NCBI RefSeq assembly: GCF_028858725.1
Contig: NC_084761.1
Span: 27,744,501 to 27,808,500, forward strand
Direction: 5' to 3'
DNA length: 64,000 bases
Source of the DNA: Colius striatus
Lineage: Eukaryota; Chordata; Aves; Coliiformes; Coliidae
Of the stretch, positions 13,872 to 28,629 are shown in pieces (position 1 is the stretch's first letter; each line of letters opens with the position of its first letter). The notes below the pieces were generated by a model that had not been told where the DNA came from, did no database searches, and worked only from the letters and a program-made list of their open reading frames with translations. A program made the translations under genes and the position numbers.

Positions 13872-15383
13872 TGTATCTATACATACAGTTGTGTATATAC
13901 AAATGAACAACCTAAAAATCAACTCCATGTGCTTAACAGCAGTCAATATAGGCGAAGATACTACCCTTGGCCTACTTCACTGCCTGAACATCTCAGATTA
14001 AATGAGCTGCTTTACGCTTCAGTATTGACCATCTGTGCGAGGTAACTGGGCACCAAGTAGTCCACCGTTACACTGCAAAATAGGAAAGTCAGCTATTCTA
14101 GCAAAATTAGGTGAATGTGAAAAGAAGTTTAAGGTAGCCAGCTAAAACTCTCAAGGAGTTAAAAACATAGCTCCACTGTCAGATTAATGGTATGTGCATC
14201 AAAATACTGAAATGCATTTTGAGGATGTAGATTTCAAATATTGTATGAAAAAGAGCTGCTTAATAAAAGCAATTTATCCCAAATTTATTGCACCTGTTCA
14301 AGAAGCGTTTTGTTTTGCATTCCTCAGTATCATGTTAGAAAAACCACCATAACCACATTTGCTGAGAAATGTTGTCTTAGTACACTAAAATTATCTAAAT
14401 CCTTTGTAAATAATTACATCCTCATGCTCTGGTGACATTATATTTTCATAGATACTGTCTCTATACCATTGAAATAATTGAAAAAAAGCCAAAGAGGTAG
14501 ATACATGCCCTGATGGTAAAATACGCAATGAAAAAAGGTGTGGAGAAATCTGTTACTAGGATTTCAGTGAGGCATACTACAATGTCATCCGTATTTTGTT
14601 GAGGAAGCTTTCAATCTCATATTGCATCCTTTATTGTGCTTTTCAAATCCACTTTAATGACCTTAGCAGATATCACTACCCAAGGGATTCAGCTTCTTTA
14701 CAAATCCAGCTGCTTGCTCCACAACTAAGTACTAGTTACAAGTAAATTTATAAAAATGGTTTCCAAGGAGTCAATCAATATTTCTGACATAATAGCCTAA
14801 GGAAATACTGAATTGATTCTTATTTAAATTAGTTATTAGCTCTAGGTATCCAAATAGCAATGATGCTGCACAGAAAAATCTATCCTCTAGTTTTAAGTTT
14901 GTGTTACTTTACAAGGACGTAACACAAGTGCAAACCCTTAAGTATCTGCACTGATTTCAAACTCCTTCACCTGTGTTATTTTCACTTCAGTGTGAGGAAT
15001 ACTTTTCGTTGATGTAAGTGAGGTTTGTGAAGACTGTATGATGAACTTAATCATAGTTCTAGACCAAGCTAGGTCTTAACAATCAGTTCAAATACTGAAA
15101 CCACTCTTTCTCACAGAATTTACTTTGACTTGCAAAAGTTTCCTCCATTAGAAACTATCACTTGGCGATCACAAGTGCTGTACAATCAAAAGAATCACAG
15201 AAAGTACATCTGGAAAGAATTTCCTGAGGTTACCTAGTCCCCCTAAGTGCATTAAGACAAAAATAAAAAAGGTATATTTGTCCTAACAAATGTGTGGTTT
15301 GCTTTTCTTGAAAATGTCAGACTTTATATTCTCAGGAGGTAATCTTTTATAGTGAGAATGTATTTGTGGGTTCAGAGACAATA

Positions 15384-15400
15384 CACACACACACACGCAC
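15384..15400. repeat. (CA)n microsatellite
   Basis: Short imperfect ACACAC run ending ACGCAC. Confidence 0.85.
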
Positions 15401-18400
15401 AAAAATCCCAACCAAAAGCTTTTAAAGATGTTTGCTCACTAAATGAATTTCATAGCTATTGTAAGGGACTGGGCATTAGCTATTTCTGCCTGCAGTGAGA
15501 ATTAGCAACACGGCCCCAACTCTGCTACAAATTTCAAACAGGACTAGAAGTCGTCTTTTTGGCAGGTGTATGTAGACCAAGTTCTGCAAGGAAATTACTC
15601 AATATGCATAAGCCAAACACTGAGCACTGTGTGATCTCAAACTGATCTAGACTCTCTATTCTTTATTGTTATACAGTTAAAGAATGGAAATGATGTTTCA
15701 TTTTCAAAAGATATGCAGATGTGCTTGTAAGGTGCTTGATTGCCATCAAGAAGTTTGATGAACAGAGAAGAAAGGGGAAACACAACTATGCTGTAAATCA
15801 CAACTAATAATTGCTTTTGCTTTATTTTATTTGCTTTGTGTTTGCTTTGCAGCAGCAACACAAAGATTGATCCATAGACAATGCATCTGTCACATACTGA
15901 TATCCACTGATGTACAGTTACAAAGAAGCTTGCAAACATAAGTACAGTCAAGACTGGGGAAGCCAAATCAGGAAGGCATAACATGTCTTGTTAGGATGAC
16001 AGTACAATCTGGTACTACATTCCATGCAGTAACAATGTATATGGCAGATGCTTGCAAACAAGGCACCAGCTAAATTAGCAAAACATACTAATGACCTAAT
16101 TGTTTCCATAACAATATGGGTATGATCTCAGCCTGGCTCTAGTGGTAAACCAGTGACTAACCTCACACTTGGTATCTATAGGGACAGGACTCAACTGTAT
16201 CACACCAAGTTACAAATACAGTAACATCCCTAAGACATACAGAAGATACAATGGGAGAAAAAAGCTTACACTGGCATAAATGGTGAAAATCCAGGGAGTA
16301 TATCACTAGTCTACCAAAAGCTGGCATTGTAGTCCAACACAATTAGCAAAAGCAGTATGTCTGGCTTTGACAACATTTGTATAAGCAACATAATATCCCA
16401 GTAACATAGACCAAAGGACATTGCTGCAGGGCCAATAACTTGATAGGAGAGTTCAAAGTTGGAATGTCCATTGAAATGTATTAGTCATTGGAACAAAGCC
16501 TTATGACATACCAAGGATTTTACTCAAACGTGAATATATTTAATAACTAGTACTTCAGAAACAAATCCTCTTTGCACAAACTCTTTTTTCTGTCACTTCC
16601 ATTACAAACAACCCCCCTCCACCCACACTCCTCAGCTAAGGATGAAACATGTTGTCAGTTTTACAGATGAGTAAACTGAATCACATGGCTGTCAAGTTTG
16701 ACTTGTTTCTTAAAGACATGGATGTAAATAAAAAACTCCATCTCTGATACAAATGCATTTTCACTAGTACAGAAGTAGGTAAGAAAATATTTTTTTTCTT
16801 GTATATTTTTCTTGATCAGCATGGAAGTGGCAGGGTCAGCTACAGGATGAAGTTTTCAGTTCTTTTTACTGTCTGAAACAGTGTTCTCTCTAGAGAATTC
16901 ACCATCAGACAGATGGATGAGAATCACAGCCCTTTCCTGTGTGAGGCAAAACAGGAAAATAATACACACATCTTGAGATACTTGTTGAACTCCCAGTCTC
17001 CCACAACTCAAACATTCTGACATTTAAATGCACGTATTTCCTCTGAGCATGCTTAAGAAAGAAATGTCATTCTCCCGAGCAGCCACATGTGGAATCTTGA
17101 GAAAGTAAGAAAAATCCAAACAACAAAATAAACCCCAAACCTAACAGCTTGAGCTACTTGAAAGGAAAAAGAGCCTGTACTGCACTGTAGCAACACTACT
17201 GTTTTTATTGCCTTAAGCAATAAAGTATCATGGGTATAAACATGTCATGGAAAGTTCCTGAGAAAAACCAGTCTGTTCTCTTAATGGTAGAAGAGAATAT
17301 CAGGGAGGAGAACTAAGAGCTCAATAATTAAAACTTGAGCGTAGGCTTTTGTTCAAGAAAGGAGTTTCCAAGCAAAGCTCCATGTATCCCCAAAGTCCAG
17401 TCACATTGTAAAGACACCCCCGCCATTTTTCAACTGCCTTGCTCAAGTGCTAGTGCAGCCACATCAACACAAGGCTCAATGCAGGCTTATTAATCCTCAA
17501 GCAAAGGCCCAGTCTCAGGCTTTGGTAAAAAACTAGGCATGCATCATTGCAAGAGAACTGGCATATATGTGGAACCATTAGGTTAAAGCATTCTTGAGAT
17601 TGGGACATTCAGGAAAAAAATCCCCAACCTAACAGTATGTGAATTGCACTAGTGAAAAAAAAAACCTACTATTTTTTTTCTCCTATTCACTATGGGTAAG
17701 GCTGTGTACTATCGAGCTGGAAATGTCAGCAAAGAAATGCAGCTTCACAGCCTTTGAAAATTTTAAACCTCAATCTAAGAATGAAGTGGAACCTTTGTAC
17801 AAAGCAATACAATTTCTTTAACTTAGTGGAACTACAGCTGCATATGTGAGAGAAAAAACCAGTCCACTATGGTTTCCGCCTGTATTTGCTTCGGAGGAGC
17901 TGCACAGTTTAAGCATGCACTTCACATATCAGTCAAGACGGTGGAAAATCCCACATTCATTTAGTTAGTGATCAGCTCTATTGCTACAACTGACAGAAAG
18001 CTTATTCTCTTTTTTTGCTAAGTCCCCCTTATTTTAGAGGGAGCTGAAGATGTTATAGTGGGGCAAGCCTCTGCATTTACATGAATGTCACAGGTTGTTT
18101 CAGATTCTAGAAAAACAGCAAATAGTCACTTTGGATCATTTGTCCACTCAAAGAATTTCTACACTTCATGTGACAGAAGGTAATACTTGATGGCTCGGGG
18201 ATGGCCATAAATGTTCACAGTACAAATAAATACACCTAACAATGCCATGCTGCATATGACAGGCACATATATTTTTTCCTACAATTTAGTTAGCTTTACT
18301 GTCAGAGTGAAACATAAAAGACAGGTAAATCAATTAATTCTCTTCTGTCAGAAGAGCACAAGGAACAGTACACTCTACAAAGGCACTTAACTCCTTTTTA

Positions 18401-21400
18401 CCCGTTATGTCTTAAAAGAATATTGACAGGGTTTTTTTAAAAATCTTTTTGCACTCTGTGAAACAGATGAAAACTACAACTGCTTGTAGTAAGCTCAGTG
18501 TACAGGTAAGTGCAAAGATCTGAGTTCTGAAAACACACATAATGACAAATGCTAATTAGAAAAAGGATTAAAACATGATGTAAGAAAGTAGTTACTTTCA
18601 TGGCTGTTGCATAATTCCGTATGTCTTGGAAACTTCATTAACAAAGGAATTGAGCCTAAGGGAGCAGACTAGGTTTGTAAATAAAACTAGCTGTCAACAC
18701 TGGCAGTTACACCCACTGTTGGTAACTGAATATTCAGTAAGGCAGACCAAAGAAACCTCCAGTGAATATCTAAATAAACTAATATCTTAGGTAGTGTATC
18801 TGGAGCTGGCCAAGGGCAGGGCGGGGGTGTGGGGGATGAAGATGCTGGGATTGGGCAAGGACAAAAACAATGGACTAGTGAGTCTAGTGAATCCTCAGAT
18901 GCCAAACCACACTGAGCATATATGTCAGTCAATGTGTATCTGTGGCGCTGCATCTCCAGTGCACTCAGTCACTCAGCTGTCAAGAGAAGAGGTAAACCAA
19001 CATGGGATGACAAGATTTACTGAGATGAAGACAAACAGCTAAAATTCCATCTGTATGTGGTCTGGAGGCTAGTGTCACTTTTGGATATTGGAAAGCTCAA
19101 GACAGAAAGAGAAACTGTAGACTGAAACCTTTACTCAAATAAAATACATTTGCAATAAATTAATGCTGCAATACCCCTCTCCAGGCTTTTTGGCAGGCTC
19201 AATTAAGCATACATAAAGTCTGAGGTGGAATACCTCTTGCATAAGCCAAACATTAAGAGTTTTTTTGTTTGGGTTGGGTTTTTTTCCCAGGTTACCTTCT
19301 GAGTCATAGAAGAACACTAATATTTTTGACAGTTTGTAACTTAGAAAACAAATTTTCAGACACTGAAGGTGTGGATAATATCCATAAGAAATAAGTCATA
19401 TGCTCTTAATCAAGCCAAAACTTCTAATGAGACTTGCTCAAACATCAGTATAATCAAGATACAGAGGTTTTGTTTTCACAAATTTTGGCCTGGTGCCTTT
19501 TAAGGTAAAGCATGTAAGTGGTGATACCTTTTGTATGCTTATCTGTAAGAGATACTTATTGTAATTACAAAGCAGCATGTGAAGATTGTAAACCACTGTA
19601 AACAGCAAGTAAGGACATTCCAAAATTAATGATCAAACTGTTGAAATGGCAGACTGCAACAAGCAGCCAGTAAAGAACTGTTACTGACAGAAACTTCGCT
19701 TTTCAACATTCAAGCTTTCATCAGACATCTAAATAGCAAGAGCAAAGTTTCTCATCTCTGAAAGCAAAGCTCAGTTCTCTTGCTGAAAGGTTAACTCAGA
19801 AAACATTTGGGTGGGTGGGTAGTGAAACAGAGTAAATTTCCATTTCATGAAATTTGACATGCTCATAATTCTATTTAGTGAGAGAGACATCCACGCCTCT
19901 GTGATCATGTACTTTCCCTTGAATAAAATAAATTAATAAAAAATACACAAAAAACCATGGCAAACATAAGCTGGATTTGAGTCAGTTTTATGTTTTGGGA
20001 AAATCATTTCTTCCCTGCCTAATTTTTCCAGCATTTCTATCCAGGAAAAAGGATATGGCAGAATACTGCCTGTGTGGTACCACTGAGTAACTGGAAGTGG
20101 CTTTTCCTTCACAGGGTATTCAAGATAAACAGGAAAAAAACAGATGCATTTCAGTGGTGTTGAGCCCACTAAAGTTCCGTGACTGTAGAATTATAAACTG
20201 CAATTTAAAAAAAATAAGCTGTTTTTCTCCTTGACAGTTGCTGGTCCTGGTGAAGAAGTCTCGCAGAATTGCACTTACTTTAGCATGTTGCTAAGGCAAG
20301 ACCAGTAGGACAAGCCCTGGTGCCTGGACTGCTTTGCTTGCCCTTCTTCAACTGCTTGCAGTGCTCCTCAAGTACACTCCCTGCACAAGCATGCTGCTGA
20401 TGAGATCACTCCCTGGAAGGTCCCAGCAATCTCTTGTGCATATGCCCGTGAAGCTAAGGCATAATTTCTTCTAACATCTAAAATATAAAGCGAACACATC
20501 AAAGCAGATCTGGACAGGGTTCCTTTCAACATCTTCCTGTGCCACACCTTAATTGTCTTAAGATAGTGAATGATGCATTATGTGGTTTATTTTCTTTCCT
20601 TCTTCCCTTCACCCCGGCTGAACATGTTCTTTCTAGCATTTTTGCATATCAAAGCAGTTGTGAGGGACAGAAATGACACAAACTTTAAAACAAATAAATA
20701 AATCAAGTCTGAAGTAACATCTCAAACTTTGCTGTGTCGTCTAAATGAGCTCTTCAAAAGCACAGCCATCGTCCCAGTTCTTCAGGGGATAAGGGAGGAT
20801 ATGACTGAGTCATGCCCAAAACCATTTGTGCCTTCTTGGATAAAAGAATACTACTTTGAATATTCTTAATAGCAAACAAATCTCCACTAAATGCAAAACA
20901 ACAGCTTGACAATACCAGAAAAGCTACAGATTTTTAAAGCAATCTTACTCTATAACACTTGGCACTAAATAAACACAGAAATGGGGACAGTTTCAACCGA
21001 GTCCCACTCACTATTGCAGAGCACAACGCTTCTACCAAACTACAGATCTCCTACAGTTTCTGATTATTCTGCTGAGATGCTGAGATGTTCTTATTAGTCT
21101 GGGAAGTAAAATGTCATAAAACACAACTGACCTGCAAATATCCATGGAAAACTGGACAGCTTTTAGATGAACTCAAATCACAAACCAGATTTTAAAAAGA
21201 ATAAGTGCTTATTACAAATTTCAAGCAGTGTATTTGTTTTGCTGGGAAATATCTGTCCAGAGGACTCTATGGTTTTCACTTATTATTAAAATTAAACTAA
21301 GCATCTGTTTTGGCTCTAGATTTAAAGCAGAGTAAAATCAAGAGAAAAGATTGGCACTTCTCTGAAGCAATAAAAGGGAGGGGAAAAATAATTAGAGGTT

Positions 21401-23410
21401 ATTATCTAACTGACTGCACCTCTCCAGTCTTTCCAATACAGAGATTATGGAAGAGATGATCCAAGGTGCTGACACTTGGGGAAGCCTCTGATAATTACTG
21501 CAAATTGAATATTTTAATAGTATTTTGAAAGGACTAACGGGACAACCTGAGACACAAATGGATTAATCAGTGTAGAAAAAAGTAGAAGATGTGAAAGAGT
21601 TAGGGGGTGTTGGCACAAGTATCAGCCACACCATGTCACAGAAAAGGCACCAAACACAGAAGGTGAGTCAGTCAGAAGTTCTATTACAGACCAAATACAA
21701 CATCTCATCCTTAGGCTCCTGAAAAGCACTGGATGGCTTGACATTTTTGATAACACAGGATGAAGGCAGTGATTTGTATTTTAGCAGAAAAGAAACACAA
21801 AGGTAAATGTCTTGATGACAAAGTTTGGAAAAGTCACTCTAGAATAAATGCATGCTTTTAAAGTGAGGATAGTTAGCCATTGAGGCAATGTAGCGAAAGG
21901 CAAGACAGAGTCACTGTAGTCATGTTTTCTACAGATATGAGATCCCTGGAGATGGAATTGCAGAACTGTGGGTCTCTCAGGCAAACACAGTACCAGTGCT
22001 CTTCTATCTCTTCTGTATAGAAAACAAAGTTGTTTGAGTATGTCTGGTCATGGCAACTGTCACAGAGTAACATGGAGAGATTTCTTTCTCTTTTGAACAC
22101 GTTTTACGGTACAGTATGTCTGGCAAAAGGCTGGTATAAACTTTGGAACCCAAAAATGCCTAACCCCACCGATTTTGTTGTCAAGACTGTGCAACATGTT
22201 GATGATGTAAAAACTACTACAAACAAAATTGGGTCTGATAATTAGGGGATTCCAAAGTAGGACTCACATACTCTGCTGAGGGAGTATTGTTTTTCATCAA
22301 AGGTGTAAAATACTGAAAACTAAAATAGTAATGTGATAAAAGCATGAGGGATACATGAATAAGCTTTAATGATAACATAGAATCAGAAGCCGTCATAAAA
22401 ACAGAGGGCTGGGTATCATAGCTGATGAATCAGATGACCCTCAGAATTTCAATAACAAATGTAATTAAATCCAGTAATATACAGTGAAGCATTTGTGAAT
22501 TAATCAAAAACGTGTTATTACAAGACATTTCTAAATTTGAAGAATAACAATGAAGGAAGGATTTGAATGCAACAGCTGATCTGGCAAAGACTATGTTGGT
22601 ATTAGAGGACTGAAAAAGCAAGATGTGAGCTTCTGAAGTATTGTGAAAATAATTTCTAGTAAGAGAAAAAGATTTGTATCACTATTGTTAATTGAATACC
22701 AGCAACAGCCCTAAAAACTCATGTTGAGAAAAAGATTAACTCACTATATAGGAAGTGCAGAGAGAAGCTATAGTGACCTGAGGAACAGAGACTAACAGGA
22801 CAGCAGAACAGCTTGGCTTGTTTACAGTGATGAAATAAAGACTTGAGGAGGTGATAAGTGCTGTTTGTAAGTATGCTCTTAGAGAAATGGGCACTAGCTC
22901 CAGGTACATTTGTAAACTAGATAGTTCCAAAGAATTAGTTTGACCACTGCTCTGCTGCTTGACTACCTGAGCAGTGTAAACACATCAAATAAAAATCAGT
23001 GAATGGGAAGTATCCTTCTCCTTTAATGAGTTTTATGATGCTCAAATTAAAGGCACACTGAAGCAGCCTTAATACTAGTTTGCGTTGCTAAAGAAATCAA
23101 GTCTTGGCAACAGTATTGCAAGGGCGGTGACAGGAAAGGGCTCAGGGGAGAAATACATTCATGAAGTCATTTGTTGCCTCATTCAAACTTTTCCGTCTCC
23201 TCAGTAAGAAAGAACTCTTTGAAATAGCACAACTTAATTTTTTAGAAACTCTTCAACTGCCCTGACCTTCAGTTTCTTTGACCAAAATGACCCATTGTGG
23301 TTAATGTTTAGTGGGCTATGAATTGCTGAAGCAATTTGCTGGACAAAACAGTGAGCCAAACTCAACTTGGAAACAGCACCAGGGCCAAATGTCCACCATA
23401 GAACAAAAAA

Positions 23411-23462
23411 TGAATTAAGAATTCGTGAATTCATGAAATTAATTCATTAATTAAGAATTAAT
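23411..23462. repeat. AT-rich block of GAATTAA/TTAATTC words
   Basis: Words such as TGAATTAAG, GAATTC (twice), AATTAATTC and TTAAGAATTAATG recur in both orientations and give imperfect inverted repeats. No flanking element is visible, so this is probably simple sequence drift. Confidence 0.45.
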
Positions 23463-24140
23463 GTTTCATTCCAGTTGAGTGATACATTCCTGAAAGAGAA
23501 AGGCATAAAACCAGGTGGATTCTTTTTATTTAGTTCTAATTGTGAAATAAAAGTCAAAGCAGATGTATCGTTGCACGCTCACAACTCCTCATTTACCCAG
23601 GATACACTAACACTATTTTTAAAAAGACATAACTGTTGTGCTCTAGACTGGCACTACACCACCAGATACATCTGAGAACACTTTTCTGCAGCTGTCAAAA
23701 GTATTAATAAGAAATATATACAGGTGTTAAGTATATGAAACTACTAGTGTCATGGACCTTGCTGCCAAGACTCAGATAAACCTGTAGAAGAACCCAGGAT
23801 GACAGTTTACCATTTGTAAACTGTAACTTTAAGCCCTATGGTCAAGTACTCTCTGAAAGTGCTCTCGGTGTTGGTGTGTAATGTTTATTTTGTAAACACA
23901 TATTCTTGTCTATATGAACCCCACAGGCATGTCCATACATTCTTTAATACAGCTTTACAAATGTACTGACTGCTTCCCAGTTTTACAAGTAGGTCTTTCT
24001 TGTTTAAAAGGCTTGTTAAAATTAAGAGTTACAACCACAAATCCAAGCAGGTTGTTTGTTCATTTGTTTTTTTTAATCAAGAAACTTAAAATCAAAAAGG
24101 CTAAAATGAAAAGTTTGATCTTGATCTGACCCAGCAAAAC

Positions 24141-24192
24141 ATATTCTTAATGTCTTAATGTCATTTTTAATGTAAAAATATTCTTAATGTCA
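24141..24192. repeat. Short interspersed copies of ATATTCTTAATGTC
   Basis: The word occurs in full at 24141-24154 and again at 24178, with a partial TTAATGTC between them at 24155. This looks like a local slippage or duplication product. Confidence 0.6.
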
Positions 24193-24914
24193 GAAATAAA
24201 AATAAAAACTGAGTCAATTGGATCATCTTCACATTTTTTCTAAGAAATACTTCACCAGAAATTATCCAATGACAGGCTGTTTACAATCACAGCTAACATA
24301 CAGAAAGACAACTCTATCACGTACATACTGTTATGCACCAGTACTGGAACCAGTGGTTGGAACAGCATACAAACTAACAAATCAACCTTGGATCATACTG
24401 TTTACATGACATGTTTTTTGCACATACCTGATCATATATTGGTGTAAAACAGATCAGGCCAAAGCCACAGGACTCTTAATCTCTTAATCAGAGACTGACA
24501 TTCAGCCTCTTTCACCCAAGCTTCCTACTAGCTTTTCTGACCCAGTGAGAATGTAAATTCTGCCCTTTTAAACGAGAACAAATCAGGTATCAGATGTTCT
24601 GAACAAGCAAGCTAATTAACGACTTGAGTTGCATGGACACTTCTGAAACCCACTGACACTGCACCTCTGCCATTTTGTTCAAGGGCAAATTGATTTGCAT
24701 AATTTGGGATACACATAGTTGGATTCCAATAGCAAAATTATCTATGCTCATAAAATTAGCCAGTGCATCCAAGAGATGTCAGATTTAAAATAACCATTTT
24801 CATGGCCTAATACCATGCCTATGACAATGCACCAATACACAGTGTTCTGAACATGAGCTAAACTCACCACTGCTGCAAGCTCCAGCACTCTTTAACAGTT
24901 CTTGTTCACCTTTG

Positions 24915-25715
24915 TCATGGTTTGGTGAGGAGTTGCTTTTGCTTGGTAACAGGAGGAGGGGGCTGCAGTACAGACCTGGTAAAGAGTTCTTGGACTTTCC
25001 CCCAGCTCTGAGGTTCAGATCCACCTCCAGCCCAGCTGGGCCAATCTGGTGCCTCTGCCATCACTATTTAAGGATGGGAATTTGAAATAGGTGGAAGGGA
25101 AGGGCAAGATGGAGGCAGTCACATAGACCCTGCAGCCAGGAAAGGACAGAAGGAGCAATGCTGCACCAGAGACAATCTTGTAGCCTGTGATGAGAAGCAG
25201 AGACCCTGTGACAGATGGGGTGAGAGCTGGAGACTCTGAGACAGAGGTACTGAGCAGTTTAGACCCCAACCCAGAGAAGATGAACTGGGGTTGCAGTGCC
25301 CCATCAGAGTGGCCTGTGCAGGGCTGCCCAGCGTGTGGGAGACCCTAGACTGGAGCAAAGGAGAACTGGCAAGGAGCACTTCTCAGGAGCGTGATAGCAG
25401 CAAGAGATATCAGGAAAGGATTCACTGCACCCCCTAATCCCTGCCTCCAGCACTGCTTTTAGGGAGAGGAGGTGATGACACTGGGCTTAGGGGTCTGAGA
25501 CCGGGAAGAGAGAAGGAGTAGGGGAAAGGTGATCTTAAAGAGCTGGTTGCACTTCCATCATTTGCCCTACTCTCTATTATTTTTCTGTTGGATATTTCTG
25601 TTGGTTATGTTTTAGTTTGAGACAGATTAAATTAAGCTTAATTTTCTTCCCCAAGCTGAGTAGCCTGTCTGTTTTGTCCGGGACCATAAGCAGCAATTAA
25701 GCCCTCCCTGTTCTT
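24915..25715 (+). mobile_element. Degraded solo-LTR-like fossil, avian ERVL type
   Basis: The block opens with TGTCATGGTTTGG, a common start of avian ERVL long terminal repeats. Near its right part it carries a TTAAATTAAGCTTAATTTTC stretch, then AAGCTGAGTAGCCTGTC and TTTTGTCCGGGACC, which resemble the late part of those LTRs as I recall them. No internal virus genes are recognised beside it, so it reads as an old, incomplete solo LTR or fragment. The right edge is approximate. The family assignment is from memory of consensus sequences. Confidence 0.45.
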
Positions 25716-28629
25716 GAAGAGTTCTGAAGTCTGTGGTACTTAAGTCTAATCATGGTCTTTTGTCCCTGGATGGCCCTAAACCAGGACAACCTTCTACTCA
25801 AAAATCTGTTGTCACTCCCTTGCTCTCCTGGAGGAGGCTGGGAGAGCTGCATCAGCTTTAGAAGGTTGCAGTGCCACTTGAATGAAGAAGAATGGTACTT
25901 AGCATACGTTTCAGATTTAAGTATTCTCAACAATTGTCTTGTACACTTATCCACAACCCATTTTACATCCATTATGGAGTGTATGACTGCATGTAACTTC
26001 CCCAGGGCCTCCTCCTCCTCTGAAGAAACTGCAGCTTGATTACAACCCACTTCTGTATTTTATTCCAACAATGAAATTTGGCAGGCAGTAGGGGAACTGT
26101 TTAGGTTTACAATCATGAGCTGGAAAACATCGGAGAAGGTGAAATGCTAAGTCAGTGCAGCTCCTTGCATCCTGGATGCCAGCCTGCCCTGGCCAGAGTA
26201 ACTCTTTGGGAGCACTCTCCTGCTACAAAACTAACCAGCAAGCTCTTTATGAGGTAGAATCATACAGAGGGTAAATTAAAAAACCAAAAAAAGTCTTGCT
26301 CCCAGACAAAACCAGTTCCTTCATTTGGTTCACCATGTAGCCAGATGAACAGCCCTCACATACAACAGAGGAAGGGAATGCTGGAAAGAAATGGTAACAT
26401 CTGCTTCAGCCAGTACTGCATCTGAATGTCAACGACAAAATAAATATACAACTGAACTACCTGTTGAAAAATAAGAAATGAAAAAGCAAAGATTTTCTCC
26501 AAAGTTGCAGAAAATTTATTCTGTGCAAGGGACCTGCACCAGTTGACTATAGCAGCTGAGTCTAAATATTGTTTGAGAGCATACTTGCCCGAACAGGAAA
26601 CTCATTTTAATAGAGTTTAATAGAGGAACGGAAAAGCATGCGAGAATGTAAACAAAGTGGCCAAGTAATGAAGCTTGAAGATGTTCACTCATATTTTAAA
26701 CCACAGAAAGAAAACTCATCAGTGATGCAGTCAGCCCATAACAACAAATTTGTTATAAAAAGATGCTGTGTTTGACATTATACATGAAGTGCTGTTGACC
26801 GGGTCTAATTGCTACTTTGACATAATAAACAAAAGCTAAATGAAGAAGCCAAAGGACACAGCCAATGTGAGAAACTATCTACATAGCTAGAGGATTTTAT
26901 TGTATATTCAACATAAAACACACCACAAAAAAGTCAGTCAGTAGTTTTAAAGCCACACACAGAATCAGTAAACTTACCAGTCAACTCTACAACACAACAA
27001 AGGAAAAGAATATCCAGTGCTCTTCCTGCTGCTCAGCCTCACCTCGCTGCTTTCCACCAGTGGATGGAATTTCACAGCAGCATCAGCCGATCCAAGACAG
27101 AGATGCTGCTGTCTCACCCTTCCTTTTGCTCCCTGTTTTGCAGTCCTGCCCCTTCCACCACATCAGCACTGCTGGTGGCACAATCGCACACTCACCTATT
27201 TCAGGGCACTGAGCAAAACCTAACCCTGCTGAAAAAATAACTCAGCCTCTTAAAACAGCTTGCCTCAGCTGAAAAAAACATCACATCCAGCACATTAAAG
27301 AGATAAATGAGGCAATGGCAGCCCCGAGTAAGCTCAATCCAGGCTAACAGAGACCAGCCTATTTGCTGGTGGAGTGATGTGAGGAGCAGAAAAGGCCTTG
27401 GCTCTGTGCAAGCCCTGCTCAGCAATAAAAAAAAAAAAAATCCCTGTTATCAACACTTCCAGCACAAATCCAAACCATAGCCCTGGATCAGCTACTGTAA
27501 AGGAAATTAACCCTACCCCAGCCAAAAACAGACAGAAAAACAATAAGGTCTTTGGAGGGATGATGCTACAGACAATTAAAACAAAGGGATAAACCTCTTA
27601 AAGGATATCATAAAAAACTGATAAAACCTGCTGCTTTAAGTGAAGCAATCACTTCTTAATGACAAATAATTATGATCAATACAAGTAGGAGAATGATGAC
27701 CTGGTCTCTTTATAGTAAAGATTGTCTATGGAGTTCTTACTGCTCAGTGTTTCACTGTGCAAGATCATTAGTGCACCGAGTACAGTTTTTTTGTTCCCAG
27801 ATTGTGAGAAAATAATACTTGATCAACTTCTGTTAAGAGCAAAAAAAGGAATATCTTCTGGTCTGTACAGAGCCCCTTCTTCTTTTCCCGGCGTGCTGAC
27901 AGCTCCCCCTTCTGTTCCAATTTACTTTAACCACCTTTCAGAGCACACACGTAGTTTCTACTAGTGAGAAACTGGTGTATCTGCCAAGAAAGGGTCATCT
28001 GTAGTATGCTCCATGCCATTTCATATATATAGGTCAAAATACCATGCCCACATTTTACAAGAGAAATACAACCTGATGAGGAATACCACAAACCATATTT
28101 CATTCCCTGAAGCTCTAATTGTTATATTCAAAACCCTTTCAAGTACAGCACTGTAATAGTGTTTTAATTAAAAAAAAAATCCTGTTTGTCCTAATTAACT
28201 TTCATATTTATTTCTGCATTCAAAAATGTCTGTACTTCATACAAAACAGTGTAGAAAGAATCCAAGAAGTAGGTATTAGACAGAAAGAATCATCACTATC
28301 AGCTCAGTGCTCCGTAGCACACTTGGTGATAAAATTAGTTACCATTTTGCACTGAGTTTACGTTGAAGCTATGCTACTTAGTTTGGCACTACAGCCCCAA
28401 AATCAGAGGACCTTCCAACAGGTTACTCCAGGCTTCGCAGTTTCTCAGCAAGTGCTCCAATAGTCTACTGCACACAGTAACACCATCATCTGACAAAACC
28501 TCAGTGGCCTAAGTTTTTTCAGGTAATTGGAGAAAAAAGCATAGCAATATCTTTAAACAGAAGACTGGGAACTGAGGATTTAAAGCTTTAGCTTGCACCT
28601 CCTCCTTTGATGGACTGAACACCTTCGGT
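25716..28629. other. Intergenic, no gene recognised
   Basis: Overlapping open frames on both strands at 25697-26050 match no family I know, and codon-level support is absent. The rest is AT-rich with no exon, RNA gene or transposon tail that I can identify. Confidence 0.5.

Larger units (their letters stand above)
13081..24914. other. Intergenic, no gene recognised
   Basis: About 11.8 kb of AT-rich sequence between HSPA4L and PLK4. Open frames are short, lie on both strands and match no family I know. Visible structure is limited to microsatellites (13843, 15384) and small AT-rich repeats (23411, 24141). A non-coding transcript or enhancers cannot be excluded. Confidence 0.6.

Noticed and set aside
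15637-15984. 115-codon minus-strand frame with hydrophobic segments in the intergenic region
   Set aside because: No family match and no splice or polyadenylation context; the length is expected by chance over 22 kb of sequence.
25697-26050. Overlapping open frames on both strands next to the LTR-like block
   Set aside because: No recognisable domain, both strands open, no splice or promoter context; I cannot support a gene.
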